A stretch of 64,000 nt of DNA from Salinibacter grassmerensis (GCF_947077765.1 NZ_CAMTTF010000005.1:119501-183500), one strand, 5' to 3'; shown: positions 43,182-51,987, counted from the stretch's first letter. Translations and numbers: made by a program. Notes: a model not told the origin generated them from the letters alone.

Positions 43182-44219
43182 CTACAGGCCGACCGCTCCG
43201 AAGAGCACGACGCCGAGGGCGATCAGGATGGCGTTCGCGAGGGAAATGGGCAGCAGGTACTTCCAGCCCACCTTCATGAGCTGGTTGTACTTGAAGCGCG
43301 GGAACGTCCACCGCACCCAGATGAAGAGGAAGGAGAAGAAGCCGACCTTCAGCATCAGGCTCACGAACTGAAGCAGGGTGAGCAGGGTCGAGCCCTCCAG
43401 CGCCGGAAACAAGGCAATCAGCTGCGGCTCGAAGGGCACCAGGTAGCCCCCAAAGAAGAGCGTCACGATAAAGAAGGAGGCGATGAACCAGTTCACGTAT
43501 TCGGCGAGGAAGAACATGCCGAATTTCATCCCGCTGTACTCGGTGTGGTAGCCGGCCACCAGTTCCTCCTCCGCCTCCGGCAGGTCGAAGGGCGCACGGT
43601 TCGTCTCGGCGAAGGCGGTCACGATGAAGATGAGACAGCCGATCGGATTGCGCACCGCGTTCCAGCCCAGCAGCGCGCCCCCCGAACTCTGGTGCTCTAC
43701 GATTTCCATGAAGTTGAGCGACCCGGCGATGAGAACCACAGAGATGACCGCCAGGCCCATCGAGAGCTCGTAGGAGACCATCTGTGCCGCCGACCGCAGC
43801 CCGCCGAGCAGCGAGAACTTGCTGTTGGAGCTCCAGCCCGCCAGCGTCACGCCGTAGACGCTAATGGAGGTGAGCGCCAGCAGCATGATAACGCCCACGT
43901 TCAGATCGGCCACGACGACTCCCTCGGCAAACGGAATCAGTGCCGCGGTGGTCATGGCGATGACGACCATGACGACGGGCGCCATCGAGTGGATGAACTT
44001 GTTCGACTGCGCGGGCTGAACGTCCTCCTTTAGCACAAACTTGAGCACGTCGGCGAACGGCTGCAGGAGGCCGAGCGGCCCCACCCGGTTCGGCCCTGGA
44101 CGGTTCTGAATGAAGGCCGAGACGCGCCGCTCCGCAAATACCAGCAGCGACGCCGAGAGCAGCATCGCGTTGATGACGAGGAAGGCGCCGAGGGCCGTCC
44201 AAACCATTGAGGGGATCAT
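43182..44219 (-). CDS. nuoH: NADH-quinone oxidoreductase subunit H
   Basis: NuoH (345 residues, eight or nine membrane helices) is the complex I subunit at the quinone-binding site joining the peripheral and membrane arms. Diagnostic segments are FAERRVSAFIQNRPGPNRVG, LLQPFADVLKFVLKED, AETNRAPFDLPEAEEELVAG and FFLAEYVNWF. The gene is alone: the neighbours are a 5'-nucleotidase (convergent) and a 1-kb gene-free stretch, with no other nuo gene in the window. It is intact. The ATG at 44219 starts the first helix. Confidence 0.96.
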   Translation of the reverse strand: MIPSMVWTALGAFLVINAMLLSASLLVFAERRVSAFIQNRPGPNRVGPLGLLQPFADVLKFVLKEDVQPAQSNKFIHSMAPVVMVVIAMTTAALIPFAEGVVVADLNVGVIMLLALTSISVYGVTLAGWSSNSKFSLLGGLRSAAQMVSYELSMGLAVISVVLIAGSLNFMEIVEHQSSGGALLGWNAVRNPIGCLIFIVTAFAETNRAPFDLPEAEEELVAGYHTEYSGMKFGMFFLAEYVNWFIASFFIVTLFFGGYLVPFEPQLIALFPALEGSTLLTLLQFVSLMLKVGFFSFLFIWVRWTFPRFKYNQLMKVGWKYLLPISLANAILIALGVVLFGAVGL

Positions 44220-45281
44220 GTCCGCACGGGTGGGTTCGGGGGACGTGGGCGAGAGGAGCAAGACTCCAGCATCTCAAACGTACTCGTTGCCGGCGACGGG
44301 CGCAAGCAATCTTGGAGTGCCCGGTCCTCAAGGCCTACGGGAAGATCACTGTTTTCGGGAGAGTTCACGGCCCGTCTGGCTCGGTCTCCCACTGTCCATC
44401 GACTTTGTGATCTTTATTTCGTTCCGCCCCTCAGACTTCCGCAATCGTCCACGAAGACGGTTGGGGCTTCTGGAAGGTGCTATCGACTCGTTCCTTCTCT
44501 GGCACAGCCGGTGTAGATGCCAGAAGACAGTAGAGCCCCCGTGTCCGGTTGGGATCCTTTGTTCGCCCCCTGGTGGGAGCCTCTGCCTGAACGATCGCAC
44601 AGAGCCGCCCCCTCACGGACAGTAGATCGTTGCCCTGTTCCATTCTGAGGCGGCACACGCAGCTACGTCCCGCAGCGGCAACGGTATGGCTCGTCCAGAT
44701 TTCGGTCCGGAGTTGCCTCCGGAACGACTCCCCCAAGCACAGCGGCGTCGGGCGTCCAGCATCTCACCGTCACCCGTGTTCACGGAGCCGCCCTCGTCCA
44801 CCCTGGTGAACGACGCGCGAAATCTCTGGTCCCCACAGCCAGCACGAAATCCGGACAGGGCCTACACAGCATGGCGCTTCCCTGTACAGAATGAAAGGCG
44901 GATTCGTACTACATCCGGGAAGGCAAGTTGTGGGAAAAGGGCCTATATCCATCCGGGGTATACATCTTCGGGACGCGGCACCCAGGACTCATCATGAATA
45001 ACACTCCGTCAAAGAAAAGTCCTCCAGACGAGCAAGAGGGCTCGAGACGCACCTCGAAACCGCTGCTCTCACTCTTGCTCGGCGAAGAGAAATAGATTCC
45101 TTCTGCTCGGGACCCGGACCGGTCCGGGCTTTCTGCATCCCCATGTCTTGACAGAGTGACAAGTTTCAGCTTCACGGGACGAGCATAAGATATTTGCCCT
45201 CTCGGCTCTTGCCCGCGCCATTCTGAAGCAGACAGTATGCACGTTGACACTTTGTTACCGACGAGCTCACTTGACAACTCG
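44220..45281. other. Gene-poor 1.06-kb stretch
   Basis: Only short, compositionally unlikely reading frames occur; none resembles a known protein. The right part has lower GC content than the neighbouring genes. TTGACA-type half-dyads occur at 45148-45162, 45244-45258 and 45271-45285. It should contain the nuoH promoter on the left. It may be a decayed region. Confidence 0.45.
45148..45162. promoter_or_regulatory. TTGACA-type dyad downstream of TetR gene
   Basis: TTGACA-GAG-TGACAA matches the perfect palindrome at 41458 in 11 of 12 arm positions. It is 120 bases beyond the TetR stop codon. Function as an operator is inferred only from similarity. Confidence 0.35.
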
Positions 45282-45938
45282 TCACGATGAGTCTTCGTCG
45301 GAAGAGTCCGCAAGGGCTCGGCCGAGGAAGTCAAGCCCGCTGTCGACGAGGGAGCCGGGATCCAAGTTGTATCGCTTCTCGAGACCGCTTCCTTTGTTGG
45401 CCGCAAGTTGAATAAGCCCGTGCGTGGAGCCCCAGAGCGTCACGGCCGTCTGCCGCGGGTCAAGGTCTGGGTGAATCGAGCCGTCATCAATGCCGGCCCG
45501 GATGGCGGTGCTCATGACCTGTAAGCCCCGGTCTGCCTCGGCAAGGCACTGGCGCACCCGCTCGGAGGACGCGTCAGGGTCGGCGGCACGAGACTCAAAC
45601 TGGGCAACGAGCCGAAAGTGGGTGGGCTTTTCTCGGGAAAACCGGACGTACGCGTCACCGATCGCCCGGATCTGGGCACGTCCCGTCTCGTGTTGCTGCG
45701 CAGCGGTCTCAAATCGCTCCCGCATTGCGCGGAAGCACCGGTGCGTTACCCCGAGCACGATGTCGTCCATGTCCTCGAAGTAGACGTAGAGGAGACTTCG
45801 ACTTATTTGTGCCTCCTCGGCAATGTCGGCCATCGTCATGTCGTCCCGTCCCTTTTCCCGGAGCACGGTCCCAGCGGCATCGAGGATGGTGTGGCGGCGC
45901 TGTCTTTTGTCTTCGCGCTGTCGGTCATCGATGGACAT
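45282..45938 (-). CDS. TetR-family transcriptional regulator
   Basis: The 218-residue regulator has the TetR DNA-binding domain at residues 14-62 (RRHTILDAAGTVLREKGRDDMTMADIAEEA then ISRSLLYVYFEDMDDIVLG). The ligand-binding C-domain (AIGDAYVRFSREKPTHFRLVAQF and the TLWGSTHGLIQLAANKG end) resembles the WHG-type TetR C-terminal domain. No neighbour gives its role: it is isolated, with over 0.7 kb of gene-free DNA on each side. Several TTGACA-N3-TGTCAA-like dyads surround it, including one 40 bases upstream of its start, consistent with autoregulation. Confidence 0.9.
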   Translation of the reverse strand: MSIDDRQREDKRQRRHTILDAAGTVLREKGRDDMTMADIAEEAQISRSLLYVYFEDMDDIVLGVTHRCFRAMRERFETAAQQHETGRAQIRAIGDAYVRFSREKPTHFRLVAQFESRAADPDASSERVRQCLAEADRGLQVMSTAIRAGIDDGSIHPDLDPRQTAVTLWGSTHGLIQLAANKGSGLEKRYNLDPGSLVDSGLDFLGRALADSSDEDSS

Positions 45939-45977
45939 GGGGGGAGTGCAGTATTGAACATATTACACTAGAATCGC

Positions 45978-45992
45978 ACGACACGCTGTCAA
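45978..45992. promoter_or_regulatory. TTGACA-type dyad upstream of TetR gene
   Basis: ACGACA-CGC-TGTCAA (10 of 12 arm positions of the perfect palindrome) lies 40 bases upstream of the TetR start. It is the best candidate for an autoregulatory operator. Confidence 0.4.
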
Positions 45993-46112
45993 CGTACAGG
46001 TGTTCTGACGCTTCGACTCACGCCGAACATCCATCCGTCTTGACGCTACGTCATGGCTTCCGACTGATCTCTGAGGACCGATCTGCTCTCCTCTCGGGTG
46101 CACCTCAATACT

Positions 46113-46127
46113 TTGACATAGCGTCAG
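46113..46127. promoter_or_regulatory. TTGACA-type dyad in gene-free stretch
   Basis: TTGACA-TAG-CGTCAG matches 10 of 12 arm positions. A further weaker copy, TTGACG-CTA-CGTCAT, lies at 46040-46054. No gene start is adjacent on either side. Confidence 0.25.
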
Positions 46128-46730
46128 CTGGTTTCGGATATTCCCTCAGTCGTGTCGAGTGGAGAAGGAGCACCGTTTTCCAGGCGAAGTTCCTCATTAG
46201 GTTTAGAGAACTTGCATGGCCATGTGCGTGCGAGCACTTGGCTGGATTGACATACTGTTTCGAAGGCTTCATTCCCGCCACGTGCTTCGTCGATGACACA
46301 TTGACAATGATCGACCAGACAGTGTCACGACGAACATCCAGTCGTTCATTCGGACGGCGACCTCTACGGAGCAACGAGCAGATCATCGGGATTAGGGGGG
46401 ATCACGCAGCTCACAGTCCTCGTGGATCGGCCTTCAGGCACAGATCACTGAGGGGGTCCGTGAAGGGGTACCGGTTGTCACACACCCGGGCGATCAGCTC
46501 TCGGACGGAGACCGTGTGGAGGCCCGATTACCCCGCGTCGGTTCCGGGCGTACCCGAATGGCCGTCCACGCCTGGAACAGGTCTGCGCGCAGATCGACGA
46601 GGGCTGCTGCCCGTCGTCCCGGTCCCCGAACAAATGCGCCCCGAATTTTCCCCCCGCACCGAACACGTGGCGGGCCGACCGGTCCAATTCGCAGCATTTC
46701 GCCGCCTTCCTGCTCATTTCGTTCTCCTCT

Positions 46731-47714
46731 ATGCCAACCGACGCGACCCTCCGCTCCGCGCAGCCCGACACCCTACCGCCGTCCCCGTTTCCTACCGACG
46801 ATCCCATCCTGGGACAGATCGGCGGCACACCCATGCTGTCGTATCCTGGGGCGGAGGATGGCCGACTGCTTTGCAAGATGGAGTCGGCGAACCCCACCCG
46901 TTCGATGAAGGACCGGATCGCCATGGGCATTTTGACGGAGGCACTTCAGAATGGGGCGCACGACCGGGTCGTGGAGGCTAGCTCCGGCAACACGGCGGGC
47001 GCCGTCGCCCTCGTTGCGAATCGGCTGGGCTTTCCCTGCACGCTGACGTGTCCGGAAGGGACGAGTCCGCACAAGATCGGCTACATGAAGGCATTCGGCG
47101 CGGAGGTGCGAACGTGTCCCGACGTGGACTCGGACCATCCCGACCACTACCGAGCGGTCGCCCAGCGCATCGCCGAGGACACCGGCGCGTTTTTGGTTGA
47201 CCAGTACCACAACCAGTCCAATCCAGGGGTCCACTACCAGTGGACGGGGCCCGAAATTTGGGCGCAGGCCGGCGCCGACATCACTCACCTCGTCAGCGCG
47301 ATGGGCACGGGCGGCCTTGTGAGCGGAACGGCCCGGCACATTAAAGAGCAGGCCGAAGACGTGGGGCGAGACGTGACCGTTGTGGGCGTTGACGCCGAGC
47401 ACTCTAACATCTCCACCTCGTTTTATGGCGCCGACGCGGTTCCCTACGACACCTGCGTGGAGGGGCTGGGCAAGGGCGGCGAACTTCCCACCATGTGGTT
47501 CGATCACGTCGACGAGATGCGCGACGTGGCCGACGGGGAGGCCTTCCGACAGGCCCGCGAGGCCGCTCAGACCCACGGAATGCCCATCGGGCCAAGCGCC
47601 GGGGCCGCCCTTTCCGTCGCTCAGGACATTCACGACGAGCAGCCGGACGCAACGGTTGTCATGATCGTCTGTGACGGCGGCGAGCAGTACTTCGACACGC
47701 TGTTCGACGTGTAG
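46731..47714 (+). CDS. Cysteine synthase / PLP-dependent beta-replacement family enzyme
   Basis: The 327-residue fold-type II PLP enzyme carries the Lys-binding motif PTRSMKDRIAMG, the phosphate-binding SSGNTAGA, TGTGG-like SAMGTGGLVSGTARH, and a C-terminal IGPSAGAALSVAQ. These are the marks of CysK/CysM/cystathionine beta-synthase-like enzymes. It most likely makes cysteine from O-acetylserine and sulfide, but serine or homocysteine substrates are possible. A 30-residue N-terminal extension precedes the conserved IGGTPML. No cys genes adjoin. Confidence 0.88.
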   Translation: MPTDATLRSAQPDTLPPSPFPTDDPILGQIGGTPMLSYPGAEDGRLLCKMESANPTRSMKDRIAMGILTEALQNGAHDRVVEASSGNTAGAVALVANRLGFPCTLTCPEGTSPHKIGYMKAFGAEVRTCPDVDSDHPDHYRAVAQRIAEDTGAFLVDQYHNQSNPGVHYQWTGPEIWAQAGADITHLVSAMGTGGLVSGTARHIKEQAEDVGRDVTVVGVDAEHSNISTSFYGADAVPYDTCVEGLGKGGELPTMWFDHVDEMRDVADGEAFRQAREAAQTHGMPIGPSAGAALSVAQDIHDEQPDATVVMIVCDGGEQYFDTLFDV

Positions 47715-47729
47715 CCTTCTGCTGCTTCT

Positions 47730-47789
47730 GGCCTCAAGCGGCGTGCAGTGAGCCTGCGAGCCTCATGTTGGCCCACCCTGCTTGAGGCC
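47730..47789. terminator. Long-loop inverted repeat between convergent genes
   Basis: A perfect 10-bp repeat, GGCCTCAAGC at 47730-47739 and GCTTGAGGCC at 47780-47789, with a 40-base loop, lies between the convergent cysteine-synthase-like and response-regulator genes. There is no T-tract. It resembles the arrangement at 7719-7770. Confidence 0.45.
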
Positions 47790-47871
47790 TACGTGAACGA
47801 ACCCCTCGGAGAAGAGCGTGGGCACCGCGAGAACGAGCCACCGCGGGATGGGCTGCCCCCCGTCGCGGGCA

Positions 47872-48561
47872 CTATTCTGTGTCTGTCTGCTCGCGCGTTC
47901 CCTGCTCCACCCACTGTACGGCGTGCCGTAGCAGGTCCTCCACGGTGTCGTGGCCGAGCTTTTCCTTCGCGCGTCGCCGGTAGGTCTCAATCGTTTTCCG
48001 ATTCAGGTCGAGCTGGCCGGCAATCTGGCGCACGCTGTGTCCCTCGCCGATTTTCCGAAAGACGGTCAACTCCCGATCGGTAAGTTTTTCGAGCGGCGAC
48101 GTCTCCGCATCGCCGCTGCCACGCACCAACCGGCTCAGGATGCGGGACGAGACGTGCCGACTCAGAAACACCTGTCCCTCACTGACGAGCTCGATGGCCC
48201 GCATCACTTCCTCGGTGGGCTCTGTCTTCATGATGTAGCCTGAGGCTCCTGCCTCGACGGCGCGCTCCGCGTACAGGTCCTCGTTGTACTTCGAGAAGAC
48301 GAGGATGCGGACCTCCGGCACCTTGGAGCGAATTTCCTGAATAAGCGTCAGCCCGTCGGCGTCGCCCAGCGAAATTTCCACGACCACCACGTCGGGATCG
48401 TGTTGCTCAACGAGGGTGAGGGCCTCCTTCGAATTTGCAGATTCCGCCTCCAGCTGCATCTCTGGACGGTCCTCAATCCTGGACCGTAGAACCTCCCGGA
48501 TGGCTGGGTGCTTGTCAACGACGATAATCTGCGTCTTATCGCGGACCGCTTCGGAGCTCAT
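47872..48561 (-). CDS. LuxR-type response regulator without a phospho-acceptor aspartate
   Basis: The 229-residue protein has a receiver domain (10-125) and a NarL/FixJ-type LuxR helix-turn-helix (about 160-215, LTDRELTVFRKIGEGHSVRQIAGQL and LNRKTIETYRRRAKEKLG). The conserved phosphorylated Asp is Glu62 (VVVVEISLGDADGL), and the acidic pair reads VDKHP instead of VDDHP. The switch Ser (FSKY) and Lys (IMKTEP) remain. Glu often mimics the phosphorylated state, so this may be constitutively active or phosphorylation-independent. It lies about 600 bases downstream of its canonical paralogue on the same strand. Confidence 0.92.
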   Translation of the reverse strand: MSSEAVRDKTQIIVVDKHPAIREVLRSRIEDRPEMQLEAESANSKEALTLVEQHDPDVVVVEISLGDADGLTLIQEIRSKVPEVRILVFSKYNEDLYAERAVEAGASGYIMKTEPTEEVMRAIELVSEGQVFLSRHVSSRILSRLVRGSGDAETSPLEKLTDRELTVFRKIGEGHSVRQIAGQLDLNRKTIETYRRRAKEKLGHDTVEDLLRHAVQWVEQGTREQTDTE

Positions 48562-49172
48562 TCGCCTAGAATTGGGATGACTGGTGATGTGGAAATCTCA
48601 GACTGGGATGGATGCCTCGGTGGCTCCTCCCCCAAGTGACGGCGAAAGCGAGTAACGTCGAACGGGTTGCGTACAGGTCTTCCTCGTTCAGGGACGTTTG
48701 CCAATGCCCCTCGTCTCGCGCACATCCTCCTATACACGACCCGTCTGCGTCTCGTCTATTCCACCCGACCTCGCCCGAACGGGTCTGTAAGGGCTTTGCA
48801 AACGGGCCGCGGGTCTACTGGTGGGGAATAGCCTTTCACGTGGCACGCGAAAAACGTAGCGTCCCGTCGTGCAAACGCCACTGCTCATCCAATGGCACTG
48901 TCTTTACCGGAGCACCGTGCCAAAATTTTTGGTAGAGTGCTCCCTCATGAAGACAAGGCAGGTGCAGTATCTAAGTACAGAGATATGCGCCTGGAATGTC
49001 TACCGTATCGGCGCAGGCGCATGTTGCGGAAACGGATTATCTTGACTTAATCTGTTGGAGCACCATGCGTCGTTGCCGGGCGCCAAGCCTTTCACTTCTG
49101 GTGGGGTGGCGACCGCAGAGACTTTGGCGGGGAGTCTCTTGGAGGCCTCCCGCTGAATCCAGAGCCCCGAAC
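48562..49172. other. Intergenic region, 611 bp, with two hairpins
   Basis: This stretch between two response regulators has no good gene. Two inverted repeats sit in it: GGAGCAC...GTGCTCC at 48909-48943, enclosing the inner dyad CCAAAA-T-TTTTGG, and ATGCGCCTG...CAGGCGCAT at 48985-49022. They may form RNA structures or operators of the downstream regulator. Confidence 0.45.
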
Positions 49173-49934
49173 TTATTGGTCGGTTTTCTTCTCTGCGTCT
49201 TCGCCCGAAGTCTCTTCATCGGCAGACGTGTCCTCGTCTCCGTCGGGCATTCCCGAGACCTTCTTACCAGCCCCCGGTGCGGACGCCCACTGTACTGCAA
49301 ACTGGAGCAGCTTCGACACGGAGTCAAACCCGAGCTTCTCCTTCGCCCGCCGCCGGTACGTCTCCACGGTCTTCCGTGCCAAGTTCAGCCGGTCCTGAAT
49401 CTCTTCAATACTGCACCCCTCCCCGAGCATCTGAAAGACGGCCAGTTCCCGGTCGGTGAACTCCTCGATTGGGAAGCTCGGCTCGGAGGACTCTCCACGG
49501 GCCACCTTGTTCAGAATCTGTGAGGCCATCTCTCGACTCAGGAACACCTCCCCCTCGTTCACCACCCGGATCGCCTCAATGAGGTCTTCGGTGGGCTGAT
49601 CCTTCATCAAGTAGCCGGACGCCCCAGCCTGGATGGCCCGTTCCGCGTAGACCATCTCGTCGTACATCGAATATACCACGACCTGCACCTCCGGACACTG
49701 CGACTGGAGGTTTTGTACCAGGTCCAGCCCATGGGCGTCCTCCAGTGAAATGTCGACGACGGCAGTATCCGGCGCCATGTCCTCAATCTTTCGGAATGCC
49801 TCGTCCGAGGAGGTTGCCATTCCACACACCTCTACGTCAAGGGTATCGTCGATGCGATTGCGAATCGCCTCCAGGATCGCCGGGTGGTCGTCGACGAGGA
49901 AGGTCCGAATGTGGTTTGTAGACTGATCCGACAT
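49173..49934 (-). CDS. LuxR-type response regulator (canonical)
   Basis: The 253-residue NarL/FixJ-family regulator has a complete receiver domain: acidic pair VDDHP, phospho-acceptor Asp61 in AVVDISLEDAHGL, Ser in VYSMYD and Lys in YLMKDQP. A LuxR helix-turn-helix follows at about 150-208 (FTDRELAVFQMLGEGCSIEEIQDRL and ARKTVETYRRRAKEKLGFDSV). It ends in an acidic, Ser-rich 40-residue tail that its paralogue lacks. The histidine kinase gene is 158 bases upstream, so the two probably form a pair. Confidence 0.93.
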   Translation of the reverse strand: MSDQSTNHIRTFLVDDHPAILEAIRNRIDDTLDVEVCGMATSSDEAFRKIEDMAPDTAVVDISLEDAHGLDLVQNLQSQCPEVQVVVYSMYDEMVYAERAIQAGASGYLMKDQPTEDLIEAIRVVNEGEVFLSREMASQILNKVARGESSEPSFPIEEFTDRELAVFQMLGEGCSIEEIQDRLNLARKTVETYRRRAKEKLGFDSVSKLLQFAVQWASAPGAGKKVSGMPDGDEDTSADEETSGEDAEKKTDQ

Positions 49935-50092
49935 GTGGATCGCGGAGACAATGAGAAAGACGACGCGGACAGAACACGAATGCCCGACCTTCAGAACTGC
50001 GGTAAAGAAGTGCGCTTTTTTTAAACGTATGTACGGGCGTGCACGGGCACAACCTCGACTTCGAGACCGACACGGGCATGGCCGCCTCGCCC

Positions 50093-50794
50093 CTACGAAT
50101 GATTCGCGGACACGGACGCCGCCGGAAGAATGAGGGTAAAGGTGCTCCCCCTCTCCTGCTCCGTTTCGACATCTACCTCTCCGTCGTGACGACTAATAAT
50201 CTCGTTCACGAGGTAGAGCCCCAACCCCAGCGACACCTCTCCGTCTGTAGGCTGCTGGCCAAGGCGTTGAAACGGCTTGAACAGTCGATCCAGGTCGTCT
50301 TCTTGGAGTCCAGGCCCGCTGTCGGACACGGCAAAACGCACCTCCTCCTCGGTCTTCTGAACCTGCACGTCGACCGTCTCGCCGTGAGGCGAGTACTTGA
50401 GCGCGTTGTTCACAATGTTCTTCATGGCCTCCAGGAGTCGTACCTTGTCCCCAATGACCATGGCGTCGTCGGCAAACTCGGCCCGGCGCAGCGTCTGATC
50501 CTTGTACTCGGCGTGGGGCTGGAAGCTTTCGACCACCTGCTCGGCCAGGGCCGAAACGTCGACCGGCGCGAAAGAAAAATCATCGGCAAGGACCGGCGGG
50601 GAGGAAAAGTCCAGATCGTCAAGGTAACTGGAGGCCTCCTTCGCCGACGTGTAGATCAACTCAATTTTGCGCTTGGTATCACTGGAGAACTGCTGATCGT
50701 TCTCAAGCAGAATATCGGACAGACGCTCGATGGCCAGAATGGGGTTCTTCAACTCGTGCAGTACGGCGGAGAGCTGTCTCGAATCGTTACTCAT
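50093..50794 (-). CDS. Sensorless cytoplasmic histidine kinase
   Basis: This is a compact 233-residue histidine kinase with no N-terminal sensor or membrane helix. The phospho-acceptor His13 is in LSAVLHELKNPILAIERL. The ATPase domain has NIVNNALKYSP (N box), SDSGPGL (G1), LFKPFQRLG and SLGLGLYLVNEI (G2). Having only the dimerisation and catalytic core, it must take its signal from a partner protein or intracellular conditions. It is upstream of the two response regulators on the same strand. Confidence 0.9.
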   Translation of the reverse strand: MSNDSRQLSAVLHELKNPILAIERLSDILLENDQQFSSDTKRKIELIYTSAKEASSYLDDLDFSSPPVLADDFSFAPVDVSALAEQVVESFQPHAEYKDQTLRRAEFADDAMVIGDKVRLLEAMKNIVNNALKYSPHGETVDVQVQKTEEEVRFAVSDSGPGLQEDDLDRLFKPFQRLGQQPTDGEVSLGLGLYLVNEIISRHDGEVDVETEQERGSTFTLILPAASVSANHS

Positions 50795-51305
50795 CGCACT
50801 CCCTGAAATTGGAAACCGTCAATGTCTACAGCCTACGCGGGCCTCTCGCCGTACCCCAGATACCTTGATGGGGAAACGACAAAAAAACAACAGTCATGCG
50901 CTTCTGCTCGTCGAACGAGCGCCGGACGTCCGCCCACAACTATGTCCGAAAACAATGTGCCACAAATGCCTGCACGGGCCGATATGAGTATTTCTTGTGG
51001 GAAGCCACCCTCTGAGCCGAACAGCTTCTAAAGCTTCGCCCGCTCGACATTCCTGAACGGGTCTCTGGCGGCTCGGCAAGCCCTTCAGGCGCTCAAAGGC
51101 TCTTGTATGGCAGGCCATATATGATTCTGATGTAAAGTACCGTGTAAACTTTTCGATTTCAAGGTACGGGTTTTCGGATAATACCTCCTTAACCGGTCCG
51201 GAATTGATGTCCATCACGGGTGTGAGGGGAACGTTCTCGACCCGGCCGGGCATGCATCGGGTCGGATTGCCCGCCTCTAGAAGACGGACGAGAACTTTTA
51301 AACGC
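50795..51305. other. Intergenic region, 511 bp
   Basis: Between coaE and the histidine kinase, both minus strand. A minus-strand frame (50894-51253, 119 codons) is open but resembles nothing I know. The sequence TAAGGAGG on the minus strand near 51185 looks like a ribosome-binding site, but no proper start codon follows. I do not call a gene. Confidence 0.4.
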
Positions 51306-51932
51306 TCATTGGTCGTTCACGACGGCCCAGTATAACTCTGTGCTCTTCTGGCGCAGGTCATTAAGGGTTCCGTCATTCTCGAGCACGTGGTCGGCCCGTC
51401 CGCGAAGTTCGTCCTGGGAGAGCTGATGCTGCATGCGGGCCCGGACCTGCCCCGGAGACACGTCGTCGCGGGCCGTCACCCATGTGATGCGGTCGGCCTC
51501 CGGGGCCACAACGGCGGCCGTAACGTCGACATGCTCATCGCCACCCGCCTCGAAGAGAAGTGCTGCCTCGTGGACGAGCAGGGACACCTCCTCGTCTATC
51601 GCCCGCTCCTTTGCCGCCTCGAACGCGTCGAAGACATGGGGGTGGACGATGGCGTTCAGTTGCTCTACGCGCCCGGCATCTCCGAAGACCTGCTCGGCGA
51701 GGTACTCTCGGTTCAGGGCATCATCTTCACGGTAGGCCTCGGCCCCAAATTCATCGACGATGGCGGCCCGCACGCCGGCATCCTCGCGCATGAGCCGCTT
51801 CGCCTCAATATCGGCGTAGAAAACGCGGGCTCCTTTCTCTTCCAGAAATCCACAGACCGTTGTCTTTCCACTTCCAATGCCCCCTGTCACACCCAAGGTG
51901 GTCACGGTGACAAAGCACAAATGTACAGACAT
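51306..51932 (-). CDS. coaE: Dephospho-CoA kinase
   Basis: CoaE phosphorylates dephospho-CoA in the last step of coenzyme A synthesis. The 208-residue sequence has the P-loop GVTGGIGSGKTT near the N-terminus, ADIEAKRLM, LNAIVHPHVFDAF (CoA-domain motif), and ALLFEAGGDEHVD. The lid region AEADRITWVTARDDVS follows. The true start could be a GTG nine codons inside (51905), which places the P-loop closer to the N-terminus. Confidence 0.92.
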   Translation of the reverse strand: MSVHLCFVTVTTLGVTGGIGSGKTTVCGFLEEKGARVFYADIEAKRLMREDAGVRAAIVDEFGAEAYREDDALNREYLAEQVFGDAGRVEQLNAIVHPHVFDAFEAAKERAIDEEVSLLVHEAALLFEAGGDEHVDVTAAVVAPEADRITWVTARDDVSPGQVRARMQHQLSQDELRGRADHVLENDGTLNDLRQKSTELYWAVVNDQ

Positions 51933-51987
51933 CGACGCTCGAATGACGGACGGCCGCCCGCTCTTCTCGCGGGGTGCCGTCGCCCGA

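Larger units (their letters stand above)
45939..46730. other. Gene-poor 792-bp stretch
   Basis: No credible gene. It carries the TTGACA-type dyads listed separately, has reduced GC content in its left half, and should contain the promoter of the cysteine-synthase-like gene at 46731. Confidence 0.45.

Noticed and set aside
46301-46315. TTGACAATGATCGAC as a further TetR dyad
   Set aside because: The right half matches the palindrome in only one of six positions.
45725-46981. 418-codon plus-strand frame across the TetR promoter region and the cysteine-synthase start
   Set aside because: It overlaps two clear genes in other frames, has an Arg/Pro/Ser-rich shadow composition and no family resemblance.
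50894-51253. Minus-strand open frame of 119 codons with a TAAGGAGG just inside
   Set aside because: No start codon follows the ribosome-binding-site-like sequence and the translation resembles no known family; composition does not look coding.
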